Shown: positions 1-12,779, numbered from the stretch's first letter. The stretch is DNA of 64,000 bases from Daucus carota subsp. sativus (GCF_001625215.2 NC_030389.2:45435454-45499453), one strand, 5' to 3'. Program-made: numbers and translations. The notes: generated from the sequence alone by a model not told the origin.

Positions 1-3000
1 CGCGCTTGCATGCCAGCTACTTCTTTGAGCTTTTCTATCTCACTCTCCAAATTAGTCCTGCTTACTTTTGCCGTACTATATTCCTCAGCCAACAGAGACA
101 AGTTTGTCTGTACTTGAGACATTGCATCTTCAAGGGCTTTTATAGTTTTGTGGGCTTCAGCTAACTCACTGCTAAGACAAGACGACTCCTCTTTGACTTT
201 CTGAAGCTCCACTTGTGTAGCAACTTTACTACCTTGAGCATCTTCTTTTTCATCAACTAGCACAGAAATTTTGGTGGCAGCAAGTGCTAACTCATTAGAC
301 TTGGTAGCCACTTCCTTTTTTACTAGTTCCAACTCATGTTGTGCCTGCGTCTTTGCAGCTTCACACTCACTTACATACCAAGCAAGCCTTTGAACCTTTT
401 CTGCAGGTTCTTCCACAGCCGGACCGTCCGGGAAAGTGATATTCTCAATTGTTCCAATCAATCTTTGTAACATTCTATTGCTCTCGGCCAAGAATTTCTC
501 CAGCTGATCCCTTTCTTCTTTAACAGACTTGAGATCAATTTCCAACTTAGGGACACAATCAGCATCACTGGACAATTTATGGATCTCGGTCCTGTAGTCA
601 TTTAGAGAAAGTTCTTGCTGCTCTAGTTCAAGCTTTAATTTTTCAATTGCTGCATTCCTTTCATCCAGAAGTTGTTTTAGGTTTTCCCGCTCTTGAACTA
701 GCCCCTTGCCCTTCTTGACTGCCATGGATAACTTTTCTCTGAGAAGAGTAGCTTTTTCTTCGGAACGTGAAAGATCATTCAGCAAAGAGTCTTTCTCATC
801 TTTTAGATCCTTTAGTTCTTCAGAAATCACAGCTATCTTATTTGTCAGGTGGTTTACCTCTGATTCATTGGGTATCTCTTCTTCTAGAAGTGTTTTAAAC
901 AACATAGCCTCAAAATCTCTTATGTACAAGAGACTTTGCATTCTTTTGATAAAATCCTCTCCAACCTGAGAAGACTCCACAGAAACTTTGGTTTGTTCTT
1001 TTAATTTCACAAAGCATTGGTTTATAATACTGTCCATGCCAGATTGTATCTCCTCTGGATCGTTTAAGGCCATACCTGATGCCTCCTGCAACATCCTGAC
1101 CACTCGGTCCCTGTCCAGAGAAATCTGATGCTCCTTCTGTAAGATCCCTTCATATTTGTATCTCAAATCTTCAACCACTTCTTCAAGATGATGCTTTTCT
1201 TGGGTTTCTGCCAAAATTGCTGAAGTTAGTCGATCAATCTCAATATCTGCGGCTTCTCTTGTTTTATCCAGAAGCTGCTTAATATCTATCTGCTCTTGAA
1301 CAAGTTCCATTCTTTCTTTAGTGGCCGATGATAAGTCTTCCCCCAAAATAATGATCTTCTCTTCCGAATGTGAGAGGAGATTCTGTAGACTGTCTTTCTC
1401 ATCTTTCAGATCATTTAGTTCTTGAGAGAGCACTGATATCTTATTAGCTAGGTCATTGACCCTAGACCTATCCAGCATATCATCCTCCAAAATTACTTCA
1501 AAGAGCATGGCCTCCTGAACCCTTGTGTACAAGAGACTCTGAATCCTTTCAAATAATTCCCATTCCACCTGAGCAGATTCTTCCCTTAACTTCCCAAAGC
1601 AACGGTCAACTATATTGTCCATGTCAGAGTGTGGCTCTTCTAAATCAATCATTTTTATTCCAGATGCCTCGTGTAACATTCTAATAAGCTGATTCTTTTC
1701 CAGAGAAATATGTTGCTCTCTCTCCACAATTCCTTTGTATTTGTATCTTAGATCTTCAAGCTCGTCCAGGAGATAATTATTTTGTTGTGTTTCTGTTAAA
1801 ATTGATGCAGCAAGTCGATCAATGTCATTCTGGGCCGTTTCTCTAGTTCTTTCTAAAAGCTGTTTCAAATTTTCCCGCTCCTGAACTAATCCTTTGCCCT
1901 TTTTAACTGCCATAGATAATTTCTCCCTCAGGAGAGTAGCTTTTTCTTCTGCGCGTGAAAGATTATGATGCAGTGAGTCATTCTCGTCTCTTATATCACG
2001 TAGTTCTTGAGAAACCGCAGCTACTTTACTCACCAACTGGTTCATCTCTGATCTATTCAGTATATCTTCCTCCAAAATTTCCTCAAACAGCATAGCTTCC
2101 TGATCCCTTGTATACAAGAGGCTCTGCATTTTTTCAAATATTTCTCCGTCCAAATGGGATGATATGGAGGCACTGGCTTGATCTTTTATTTTTTCAATGC
2201 ATTGGCCAATCATAAAGCCTAAATCAGAGGGAGAGCTTTCTGCACTGTACATTGATATTCCAGATGCCTCATGTAACAGCCTCACCATTCGATCCTTCTC
2301 CGAAGAATGATGATATTCCTTCTCAACAATCTGAGCATATTCGCATCTTAGATCTTCAAGCTCTTCTTCAAGATAATGTTTCTCCTGTGATTCTACCAAT
2401 ATCAATGCAGTAAGTCGCTCAATCTCCTTATTTGCAGCTTCTCTTGTTATGATTGCCGTATCTTGCAAGGTGCCCATGAGTTTGTTCTTCTCATTTGCTA
2501 GCCACTGAATTTTCCCTAGAAAATCTATTGACTGAAGGTCTTCTGGCAGATTACTCTCGAGTAAAATCTTTTCACAGCTTTTAATGACACTGTTCCTTTC
2601 TGAAAGTTCTTCATTCAACGAAGCAGCCAAATCTTCACATTTAGTCAACTCCTTCTTACATAACTCAGCAGCTTCGATGGCACTAACCTTTTCCTGGATT
2701 TCAATACGACATCTCTCAAGCTCATTTGTCTTGTCAGCAAGTGACTGTTTCAATGAATCACGGTGCTGAACCAGCGCCTTTCCTTTTGTTACAGCTAAAC
2801 TAAGCTTTTCTTTGGTATTATTAAACCTCGCCTTCTCATGTTCAAGCTCCATTTTGGCTTTCTGAATTTCTGCATGTGCCACATCAATGGCTTCTTTACC
2901 TCTTGCGAGTTCTTCCATCTGTTTTGAGTTTTTTTCTTCCAACTCTATCACTTTTTGTGTCAACTCAACTTCTTTTCTTCTTATCTCTATTAGTTCTTCA

Positions 3001-4498
3001 CGTGCAGTGAGAAAGATTGACCCTATTCCATCTTGCAGATTGTGATCCGACCTTACATTCGTTATGCATTGCCTGAGTAAATCAGTTTCATAAAGAAAAC
3101 TATTATAATTCTCAATCAAAAATAAGGTGGCGCTTTCTATATGACACATTTTTTGGGTGAATGATATATCCAACAGTTCATCTTGATTAAACGCTGATGC
3201 GAGACAACTCAACACCCTGTTTGCAATGGCCTCAGTATCTTGTTGCACAGAAGATTCAGCTACTCTGGCAGTGAGCTCCTGAATTTCTTGATTATTTTTA
3301 TGCAGCGTTGAATGGAGTTCACTGATTGTCCCTTGAGTCTGTGAGCGGTCATCTAAGGCATGCTTAACTAACTTGGAACAATCACATATCACATCCTGCA
3401 ACGGGGTATCATCCGATACCACAGACTTTTCACCAGTCCAATTTTCTGAGTCATAATGGCTCACAAGCCCGCCATCACTTTCATTGACCAACGACCCCTG
3501 TGTGCTCAGAGCACTGAGCTGATGATGAAGATCAGCAAGTCCTTGCGCCAAAGATCTTCTTTCTGCCTGCAAAGACTTGAAATTAGGAAAATTCATTCAA
3601 AGACACAAAAACTATCAAAAGTTAGCTCATCAACCTCATATTCCAGTGCAAAGCTTTCTTTCTCACCAACAGCTTTTTCAAGCAGAGCCTGCAGACGTTC
3701 CAGCTCACCTGTCAGATCATCTCCACTTCCTTTGTCTGATATATATAAACCGGCACTATATCCCTCAAACCCTTGTTGGGGTTCAGAGCTTGCTGTTGCT
3801 TCAATGTTATCGGCAACAGCGATCCTCCCATCAAAGGATACCAGCTCATCTGGGCAATCAACAAACATGTCATCTTTCCCTCCATCCTCTATAACTTTTT
3901 CTTCATTTTGGTCGTCTTGTAAGGTATCAACTCCCATAACCAAAACTCCATCATCCTGATCTATACGTTCAACCTGCACAAAGTTGGGTTGCAAAGCTCT
4001 TGACAAATCAAACTCCACTAATTATCAGAAACATTAAGTTAGAAATCTTACACCAAAACCAAATTACATCAAAACCAAAAACAATCGAAAGTAGTAACAG
4101 CATAAGAAGATATAAAATACCACCAAATTACCACTCCTGCTAAATTCGGAAAATGCAAGTATACCAACTATATACACTTAAAACCTCCATAAATGCATTG
4201 TATTTGTTTATCAAGATTGTTCATTTATCAAGTTTAAAGATATATTACTGTGAAAATTAACTTATCCAGATTCCACTGCATATATAATGTGATCAAACAT
4301 AAAAGCTTAGCAATTAGTTTCGGGCAAATCAAAATCAGTACTTAAATTTAAAGTAGAGAATGCTAAGATTAATACCTGATTCGGTGAGTCAACCGAGTTG
4401 ACAAGAACTGAACCGTCTTCTCCTTCAGCTGAACCCTCAGCTGAACTAGCTTCTCTAGAACCATCTAACAACTCCTCCGAATCATAATTCCCCGACAT
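1..4498 (-). CDS. TNO1: TNO1-like giant coiled-coil trans-Golgi protein, 5' part (partial)
   Basis: Coding exons read on the minus strand are 4498-4376, 4012-3635 and 3566 to beyond base 1, with phases that join cleanly; 1355 codons are visible and the 3' end lies outside. The start MSGNYDSEE follows a stop-rich leader. An acidic head (about residues 1-130) carries the motif DDMFVDCPDEL, and the rest is heptad-rich coiled coil with the motifs EKLSLAVTKGKALVQ and REKLSMAVKKGKGLVQ. From memory, Arabidopsis TNO1 (a SYP41-interacting protein of the trans-Golgi network, in vesicle fusion and vacuolar sorting) has the same DMFVD head and KGKGLVQ blocks. A paralogous coiled-coil family (At4g31570 type) is the alternative. 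Bases about 680-2480 encode three tandem copies of one unit of about 200 residues. The unbroken 3.5-kb third exon is typical of the family. No membrane segment is visible in this part; the family's C-terminal anchor would lie off the window. Confidence 0.85.
680..2480 (-). repeat. Three tandem ~600-bp coding repeats in the TNO1-like gene
   Basis: Reading the minus strand, three successive units of about 600 bp (roughly 2480-1881, 1880-1281 and 1280-680) encode diverged copies of one 200-residue block. Each copy has, in order, a REAA..EI.RLT start, a motif like LEDLRYKY, a motif like RMLHEASG, a motif like MQSLLYTRDQEAMLFE, a SEEKA-type motif and a variant of LREKLSMAVKKGKGLVQ. The copies differ at many codons, so the expansion is old, but the period is even. 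Confidence 0.75.
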
Positions 4499-4675
4499 AT
4501 TAATCCTTCATAATCTATACAAACACCAAAAACACAGATCCAAATAAACACAATTAAATCAACACCACCACCAACAATTCACTTCAATCAACAACATAAC
4601 AATCATGGTCTCTATTCAATCACATCACCAATTCATCAATAACTATATACAAATGCACATATATACACACATAGC

Positions 4676-4735
4676 TCTCTCTCCCTCTCTCTCCCAATCT
4701 CTCCCAATATCTCTCAATCTCTCCCTCTCTCTCCC
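4676..4735. repeat. CT-rich microsatellite in the TNO1-like leader
   Basis: A run of CTCTCTCC-type units lies about 180-240 bp upstream of the ATG at 4498. On the minus strand a good donor (CGAG then GTAATT) occurs at 4797, so the tract probably sits in a 5'UTR intron. Confidence 0.6.
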
Positions 4736-4971
4736 TGTGAAAATTATAGGAAATTATAAAACCCTAAAAAAGACAAGAACTGAGGGAGACAGGAATTACC
4801 TCGAAGAAATCAAAAGATGGAGATGAGTGAGATGCCGATTGTGTTTGGTCTTGTTGGAGAAAGACAATAAATGTATCTGTATGTCTGTATATGTTGGATC
4901 TGCAGCACTGTTTTCACAACTGTTGTAAAATTTACCTCGTTTTTCAATTACTATGGTCGTGTTGGGGTCGA

Positions 4972-5065
4972 AACGGCGCCGTTCGCTGTGGTGTGTGTTA
5001 CGATGATGATGATGTGTGTATTAACCTCAGCTGAAACTGAAAGATGGATGTTAGGGTGACGTGGC
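4972..5065. promoter_or_regulatory. Candidate promoter sites upstream of the TNO1-like gene
   Basis: A perfect 12-bp palindrome, AACGGCGCCGTT, lies at 4972-4983. A strong bZIP-type ACGT core, TGACGTGGC, lies at 5057-5065. Both are upstream of the minus-strand TNO1-like gene, in otherwise AT-rich DNA. Their role as promoter elements is inference. Confidence 0.4.
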
Positions 5066-6339
5066 GAGTTGCCGATTTGGCATTCATACGTGAAGGTTGT
5101 GGGCCCTGAGAAGTTAATTAAGGTTTAAATGTGGATTTTGCCCCGATTTATTGGATTTCTAAAATGGTAAAGAATATTTATTACTGAATTTCTAGTGAAG
5201 ATTATGATATAATCTGATAATCTGATTTGATTTTACGAGCATTTCAACATTTTCGAATTTCTTACTACTGTATATTTTTAAAGAGACTTCAAATCTTTTC
5301 TTTTTAATTTTATATTATCATTATATTCATTATTATTTTTTATCCAACATCATTCATTTTTGTGACGAGACTAAACGGCGAATTAATTTCGGATTTAACT
5401 AATTAAAAAAATTATAAACTTTAATGAATTATAACTATTTGATTGTTGAGTAAAAATATTATAAAATCAAGGATTTGAGCTCCTTACTATTCAATATTAG
5501 ATTACAATAATATTTCTCGAAACATATAAAATAATACTATAATCATACGAATTTCATCACTAATTTTTAAAAATCATAAGATCGTAATAGATTTTAAGCC
5601 ATCTCATTAAATAGCAAACATTTTAAACAAAACATATATAAAATTCTGAATAAATAGTAATAATTTTTTGAAAATTGAATTGAATTGAGAGTCATGTTCC
5701 AGAAGAAACCCTTAGAACCATTACTTTAAATCTAGTATTAGTTAGGGTAACACTTCACATAAAAAAATGTCTTATGTATTATATTTTGAAATTTTTTTAA
5801 TCTTTCTATGATTCTATTTTAAGTATTTGTTCTCTCCTAATAATATTTTAGACCGATTCTCTTTTGTCTCCGCATTTCCTTATAGAAAAAAGGTGGTAAA
5901 GATGTTTAGGTATGGTTAGGTAAGATGTTAGGCAGCAAACAACATAGGAGCAAGATCCAAATGAAGCATGCATGGTAGCATTTTATGCACATTGCAATTT
6001 GCATGACATGATAAAAAGCTATTTGGCAAGAACGTTTAGTAGCAAAAGCTTACCCAGAATTGACACAAATTCTAATGAACTGGTCAAGTGAACTTGTTCA
6101 CCACAGAAACAAAAGAAACAGTAGCAGTCTAGCAGAACACTGCATGTTCACTTCTAAGCATCACATCAGTGAGTCACTACCTATTACTACGGTTAGATTC
6201 TCCATTAAGTAATGATCTCGTTAAAGTAATAATTTTTCAGCCCAAACATAATGGAAAGAGTGCATTTTTAATCTCGATAAAGTAATAAACTCAATAAGAA
6301 TGTGAAATGCAATTAGCAGACAGACTTGCACGAAATTAG

Positions 6340-6640
6340 AATATATAAAAAATCACACACAAACCCTTGAACAGAGAACAAAAATGTATTATAGCTTCAT
6401 TAATAGATTGGGCCTGTACAGTCAGGGAAGCCCATCTTATATACACTGCAGCTGAACTTTGTAGTGTGCACTTTGGATTGAATCTGAACTACATTCACTT
6501 CTGCTTTGTTGATTTCTGAAATCTTTTTTCACAATTTCTGCATAATTTCTCTACGAAGTTACAATGGCAAAGTTAGAACTCTGCTGTCCAAATATTGCTG
6601 GTTATGAGGTTTTTCCATTATCTAGTCACCTGAGGGTCAT
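6340..6640 (-). mobile_element. Possible LTR-retroelement relic
   Basis: Read on the minus strand, the segment has a TATA-like site (TATATAAG), then a transcribed-looking stretch with TTGTTCTCTG and TTCAAGGG, in the style of plant LTR promoter and R/U5 regions. No clear LTR ends, target duplication or internal coding region were found. It is an old fragment if it is one at all, and the family cannot be assigned. Confidence 0.25.
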
Positions 6641-7534
6641 GAAATTTAAATTAAATTCCCTCAGGTGAGATTAAAACCTCATCCTATTAAATATGTTTTA
6701 CGAGGATTTGTTGACAGTCTAGTAGTCGTATATTTCACAATAAAACGGTAGAATATACCTTTAACAATAAAATAATGTTTTATCATATATTTTATCCGAT
6801 AGCCTAACCCAAGTGAATAATTCGCTCATTAACAAGTACTTAACATCTAACTAGATTCCAGTCTAGTAAACAAAGTAATATATTATGGCTCAAAGCATCT
6901 CTTCACCAAGTAAGTTGCGAGGAAAAAGGAAATCAGAAATAGAGGGGCCGTCTCATTTATCTTATAAGTAATTTTTAAGTTGAAAAATATATGTTTTTTG
7001 ATTTATAGGCCGCTTAAAAGCTTAGCCAAAGTTGCGTGGAGAAGTTAAAGGAAAAAAGTCATTGAAAAATAAGAATAAAAGCATGAGAAGAACAAGAAGA
7101 AGGCATCAAGGCTAAGTTCTTCACTTTAGAATTATAAGTATAAAAAATTGAAAAGAAAATTCCACTTAAGAGAAGTTGCATGGAGTTCATCCTCCCAAAT
7201 TGTAAGTCTCATCAGTCATGCTTAACTTTCAATCTCTTCTTTAATTAAATCAAATAATTAATCAACAACAACATAAAGCACATTTTGTTAGTGGCATGGG
7301 CATTTCCCTTTTGAGGCCATTAAGTTTAGAGTTTCTTTTGGAACAGAAACATCAATGCCCCCACCTGGTAAAAGTATGATTAACCTCTAATTAAGCTCCT
7401 TAATCCTATTCTCTCATACTATTTTATGTTACACAGAATGCACACGGAAAAGTAGATAAGATTAACATAGTCATCAGGGTTTTTAGAAGATGAATTCTTG
7501 CATCCTGCAAAGGAAAAGTATAATACTCGTGCGA

Positions 7535-7716
7535 GCAGTGACGGAATCAGGATTACGAGATAGTCGGCTAAAACAATATATCCTTAAATATAGGAGGTTA
7601 TCTTGGAATCAAAATCAAAATTTTACTACTTTTTATTTTTGTTGATTTTCATAGGTTAATTAGGACGGTAGCATAGGCTGATAGCGTGATACCACCCTTG
7701 GTTCCGCCCCTTTGCA
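7535..7716. mobile_element. Degenerate hAT-like MITE, copy 1
   Basis: Starts near GCAGTGACGGAATCAGG and ends near CCTTGGTTCCGCCCC, imperfect inverted ends of a common plant MITE type. The interior shares GGCTAAAA and GATACC blocks with the copy at 8.5 kb. No convincing target duplication was seen. Confidence 0.4.
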
Positions 7717-7766
7717 CAACAAATGTACTAATTATGAGCGACTATGTCAAAAATAGCACAATACTA

Positions 7767-7828
7767 AAAGTTGACGTTTTAAAATACTCTAAAACGTAAA
7801 AGTTGACGTTTTAAAATACTCTAAAACT
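7767..7828. repeat. 31-bp tandem duplication
   Basis: Two adjacent copies of a unit beginning AAAGTTGACGTTTT and ending CTCTAAAACGT or a near match. It is a local tandem duplication with no gene content. Confidence 0.7.
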
Positions 7829-8498
7829 TATAAAAGTTTAAAACTTACGAGCATGAGTAAAGATTTTAATCTTCGTTTATCGACTTTCCTCATTTGAAAA
7901 ACTAGAAAGAGGAGTAAAAGAATGAGGCAGAGTTCCTCTGGAGATTTCCTTTAGCATATAGAATAGAATCTCATTCCAGAAGAAAAGGTTAGTGTTCAAG
8001 TTATTGATGTTAATTCATAATCATGGAACTAATCGTGTCATTATCCCCATCGATGAATCAAAAGTAGACGAGGAAACTTGTTGTTCATTGGCCACAACAC
8101 TATGTGATCGTTAGTGCCACTTTCTCTTGCTTTTCGAAGCACACTACTAAATATTTTCAGAGGTCTTGCATCCATTGATGATAAGTCTTTTTAATTAACT
8201 CGCGACTAAAAACACGCTAATTTTTTATGAATTGAGCTCTACTTTTGTTCAAAAAATGGGTAACACTGTACTTTACTGGAATTCTTTACTTGATCTTAAC
8301 AGGCACTACGGAATGTACTTTAAAATGCACTATATTTTAAGCTCAGTGGTTAAGGCTGCGTTAATTAGAGATATTAACATCATTCTGTTTTTATATTCTT
8401 TCGTAAAGCCAGCTAAAGCTCCATTTGTATAATAGAAGTGTTGCAGAACTAACACATGCAGACCAACATGAATCTGTACTCATATATGGATGTAAATT

Positions 8499-8521
8499 TG
8501 TGTGTGTGTGTGTGTGTGTGT
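8499..8521. repeat. (TG)n microsatellite
   Basis: About eleven uninterrupted TG units immediately left of the second degenerate hAT-like element. Confidence 0.9.
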
Positions 8522-8523
8522 AC

Positions 8524-8740
8524 GAGCGGCAGAACAGGATTTCGTAACAGATTGAGGCTAAAAGAATTATCGCTAATTTTTATTTTTAGATGACAGTCTG
8601 AGTTTAAACTATGTTTCTAAATTCTACTGATTTTAACAAGAAGTCTGGGGTTTTAAAAACATTCTTTCTAAATTATAACGTTTTAAAGTTCAGTCGTGAC
8701 TGCAAACTAGATTATCCGCTTGATACCGCCACTGCAGACA
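8524..8740. mobile_element. Degenerate hAT-like MITE, copy 2
   Basis: Begins near GAGCGGCAGAACAGGATTTC and ends near TGATACCGCCACTGC, with the same internal GAGGCTAAAA block as the copy at 7.5 kb. The two copies are well diverged, so the family is old here. Confidence 0.4.
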
Positions 8741-9405
8741 GCTGTAGGTAGAGGATAGAAGAGCAAATGGTAGAAACTAATTGGTAAGCATTAAAGCAGC
8801 AAATAAAGGGGCTGGTAATAACTCAAGTAGATTATTATTTTAGTGTCTTAAAGGGAGCATCAAGGCCATAACCAATTGTGACTTGAAACAATCTTTATGC
8901 TCTCCTAATCATATATATTTGAGTGGATTTGTGCAAATAAGTGTCATCCAGTGGATTGTATTTATAATTTTAAAATCCAACTACAAGGTACATCAATTAT
9001 GAGTTTTTTATTAATATGTCTCGGGGTCCTGATCCCTGACAAGTGATTGATTCACCCATCTTTGAGTTGAGCAGTTTTTTCGGATGGAAGCTTTAAACCT
9101 GTTTTTTTATTGGAATACGGGGGGCTATGTGCCCTAGAGCGCTTTAATCACCCGTTCTAGGGTTATTTAGGTTGACAACATGGGAACATTCTGGTGAAAT
9201 TATACTGACTGTATTTAAATAAATTTTAGCTTAAGTTTGTTTATTTATTCTTAGATTTTCAAAATAATGTTATATCAACAAAGAACTGTCTAACACTTCA
9301 CATATTCTCCACTACTACATCTTTTGCTTGCCTCTCCCCACTCCCTCTCTCCATATATATAAATATATATTTACCTGGTGGTGTAGTTTTACAAATGTTT
9401 TTTTG

Positions 9406-12156
9406 ATGGATAGTTATAGTAATGGCTTTTCTTCTCCAAGAGCTGAGGCCTTTCCTGCTGGTCTTCGTGTTCTTGTTGTGGATGATGATCCAACTTGGTT
9501 GAAAATCCTCGAGAAGATGCTCAAGAAGTGTTCTTATGAAGGTGTTTATTTAATATCATAATTATACTACTAGTTCCATTTGTTTGATTACATGTGAGAC
9601 TCTTGTCATGTTTTTTCTTGGTATGATTCATGTATACGTGCGTGCCAAGATCAAAGTAGTAATTTTTAGAAGATTAAGAATGAGATAACTCTTAATATGT
9701 AGTTGCCTTGGAAGACTAGGCCCTTGTGTATAGATAAGCTCTTTGCATCACATACTTAAATGTAAATTAAATGATAATCACCTTGATTAGTGATTGCAAT
9801 AGGTAGAGAAGGGTATCTTAGCCTTTTTCACGTTCTTCTACTGGCATACTTTGGAGGGCCTAATGATTAAAGGAAAAGAAAATGTGTTTCACTGTTCAGC
9901 TAAATTTACCAGAAAGTGAAATAGTTGATTATTAGGATGTTGTGCGAAATTCAGATGCATCGGGGTCATGACTATGGATGACGAAGCAGACAATTCAAGT
10001 TGCATACTTCAACAGCATGTTGCTCAGAGCAGAAATATGACACTAACTTGGATATATGATTTACTCTGTGTCGAAATTTGTACTTTGAGTATCTGCAGCA
10101 GGGATTTTTGTTTAGCGACATGCCCTTTTAAGCAATCTGAAAATAAAGAAAACATACAGAGGATTATATAATATTTGCTGAACGAACTGTTTTATTTCTT
10201 TTGTTTCAGTGACTACCTGTTGCCTTGCAAGAGAAGCCCTGGATTTACTTCGTGAAAGAAAAGATGGTTTTGACATTGTTATCAGTGATGTTAACATGCC
10301 GGACATGGATGGTTTTAAGCTACTTGAGCATGTTGGACTTGAGATGGATCTTCCTGTCATAAGTTAGTTTACTGTCATCAGACTGAGCTTTATTTAATAC
10401 AAAATCAATGCAGATTAATTATATTGAAATTGTATTTTTGTTTTTTTTTTTGGGTACTGCAAAAACAGAACTATTACCTGATGTTCAATTCTGAACCTTT
10501 TGATGCAGTGATGTCAGTTGATGGGGAAACTAGCAGGGTTATGAAAGGTGTTCAGCATGGAGCATGCGACTATCTTCTGAAGCCTATCAGAATGAAAGAA
10601 CTCAAGAATATCTGGCAACATGTTTTCCGAAAGAAGATTCATGAGGTGAGAGATATTGAAGGTCTTGAATCAGGCATTGAGGAATTCCAAATGATGAGAA
10701 ATGGAATATCAGACCAGTCTGATGATGGATTTTCGTTTTGTGGAGGTGATCTGAATTCAGGAAGGAAAAGAAAAGACTTTGATAACAAGCACGATGATAA
10801 AAACTTTGGTGATCCTTCTGCTGGGAAGAGAACTAGAGTAGTTTGGACTGTCGATCTTCATCAGAAGTTTGTCAAGGCCGTGAACTACATGGGATTTGAC
10901 AGTAAGTTCACAATCTCTTTTTCCTTCTCAAAATTGCTGGTACCATTTGTTTTATGATTCAAATGCTCTTCAATAACTGGCAGAAGTTGGCCCCAAGAAA
11001 ATACTCGAGTTGATGAATGTGCCCTGGTTGACACGAGAAAATGTTGCTAGCCACTTGCAGGTAATTAGATTTCAAGTTACACAACTAATCTTTGATTAAA
11101 TTTAACAAAAGTTATGCTCAATCTAATAGAAAACCCTTGTCCCTCCTCTCTATTGTGCAGAAGTACCGGTTATATTTGAGCCGATTACAAAAAGATAATG
11201 ATCTTAAAGCATCTCATGGTGGCATAAAGCAGTCCACTGATGCAACTTCAAGAGACCAAGCTGGAAACCTTGGCTTCAAGAATTCCATCAACATCAAACA
11301 TAACGATGTTGCTAATACCAACTTCGGGATACCTAAAAATACTGTTATCCAAAATTCCAACCCAAAAAGCCATGATGGTGTAGTTTCCTCACCGGATTTA
11401 GGCCCCAAGGGACCACTGGTTAGTGATGCTCATGAAATTCAGAAGGCAACCAGCAGTTCAGGAGTTGGCCTCCACTATAGTTTTGGAACACCGGATCTAG
11501 ATACCAAGTATACGACATTTTCTTCTGCCCTTCCACCTCAATTCTCTTGGAACCGAGAACATAAACCTCAGATTGATCCAAACAATGTTTTCAACCATCT
11601 GTCATTGCCTGATCTCGACCAAGTCCAAGTCAATCAGAAAACTTTTCTTCCTAGCTATCCTACACCTTTCAACAAGGAGAGAGACAAACTGACACACATC
11701 AAAGCCATGCCTCCGCGTGCCACAGAATGTATTAGTCTAAACATCAGACAACAAATGCCTGGAGAAAATACATTTGGATTAAATCCAGTTCAATCAGAGT
11801 GCTCTACGACAGCCTTTAATCCGTCTGAATCAATTACAAGAACTGCATGGAGCTCAAAAGATCAGGTTTTAGACCATATATCAGTAAGTGATCTAGATTC
11901 ATTCAATGGAAACTTGATCCTTGGCAAGAATTCTGCCTTAACATCTTTGAATGAGAACTTTCCGCCTTGCCTGCTTCCAGAAGATTGTTCACCAACTTAT
12001 TTTGAAATGCAGAACAGTGACTTCTCTGACAGTAACAACCCAGGGCTCTTACTTGAACCTTCAATGTACTTGTACGATTCTCTGAAATTTGACTACGAGT
12101 ACCCCTGCGACCCCATTGAGTATCCTGTAATGGATCAAGGTCTATTCATAGCATGA
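9406..12156 (+). CDS. Type-B response regulator (ARR10/ARR12-like) cytokinin transcription factor
   Basis: Exons 9406-9541, 10210-10362, 10509-10901, 10984-11060 and 11161-12156 join in phase to 584 aa. The N-terminal receiver domain (about residues 14-135) has the acidic pair in [13 protein letters not shown], the phospho-acceptor Asp in [12 protein letters not shown] and the conserved Lys in YLLKPIR. After a charged linker comes the GARP/Myb-like DNA-binding domain (about 205-262), with [41 protein letters not shown] and LSRLQK, split by introns at the usual family positions. The long Ser/Asn/Pro-rich tail is the expected activation region. In the family, phosphotransfer from histidine phosphotransfer proteins activates transcription of cytokinin genes in the nucleus. 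An in-frame stretch extends upstream to 9328, but the ATG at 9406 starts the family-typical N-terminus. Exact subgroup is inference. Confidence 0.95.
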
Positions 12157-12721
12157 TCACAGCTTTGAAGCTAAGTCTAAATGAAGAATTCTGTTGTGCT
12201 CGGTAAAGATTGTCGTTTCTTGTTGTAATAAAGTTGTCGAAGTGAACGCTCATGTTTCAGACTCGATTCAATACTTATGTAGGGGAAGTTTACTAAAATC
12301 CTCAGGACTTGGGACCTGCGAGTCAAGACAGGTTAAGCATGAATAAGAGCACAATCAATTCTTACAAAAATATATATACTGCTTGTTGCTTGCACAATGA
12401 ATTTGAAACTAAGAAACAAAGATGCTTCACGGGCTCACGTATCAGAGACTTGGATACTCACATAACCTTAACTTTAATGTTCTTTCATAAACTGCAGTAC
12501 TTGACACTATCCTCTGTTCTTCACTTTGTACGGTGCTGTTGTTTGATTAAACTCTGATTCTCCTGTTACATCGTTTTCTGAAGAAATATACTATCATCGT
12601 GGCAAATGTAGTCGTTTGTAGAAATTTTATACTCTCCAGCATGGTTACTGGCTGAAGTTCTTCTGATATGAAAAGTTTAGAACTACTTGGAAACTTTGGC
12701 TTATACCAGAATGTTTCATTG

Positions 12722-12779
12722 TATGAGTACATAAGAATGCAGTGTTATAGTATGAGTACATAAGAATGCAGTGTTATAG
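12722..12779. repeat. Perfect 29-bp tandem duplication
   Basis: A 29-base unit starting TATGAGTACATAAGAATGC occurs twice, head to tail, with no mismatch. It lies in the spacer between the convergent ARR and MYB genes; the rest of 12157-13018 holds no recognisable gene, only 3' flanks. Confidence 0.9.

Larger units (their letters stand above)
5100..9300. other. Long AT-rich spacer without a recognisable gene
   Basis: About 4 kb between the TNO1-like and ARR genes. Six-frame reading gives only short open frames without domain or codon signature. It contains diverged repeats (listed separately), a 31-bp tandem duplication at 7767-7828, a (TG)n run at 8499-8521, and an LTR-like relic near 6.3-6.6 kb. 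Otherwise nothing is recognised. Confidence 0.6.

Noticed and set aside
3456-4018. Open frames on the plus strand (3456-3959, 3577-3894)
   Set aside because: They lie opposite coding exons of the TNO1-like gene and have no domain or codon signature; shadows.
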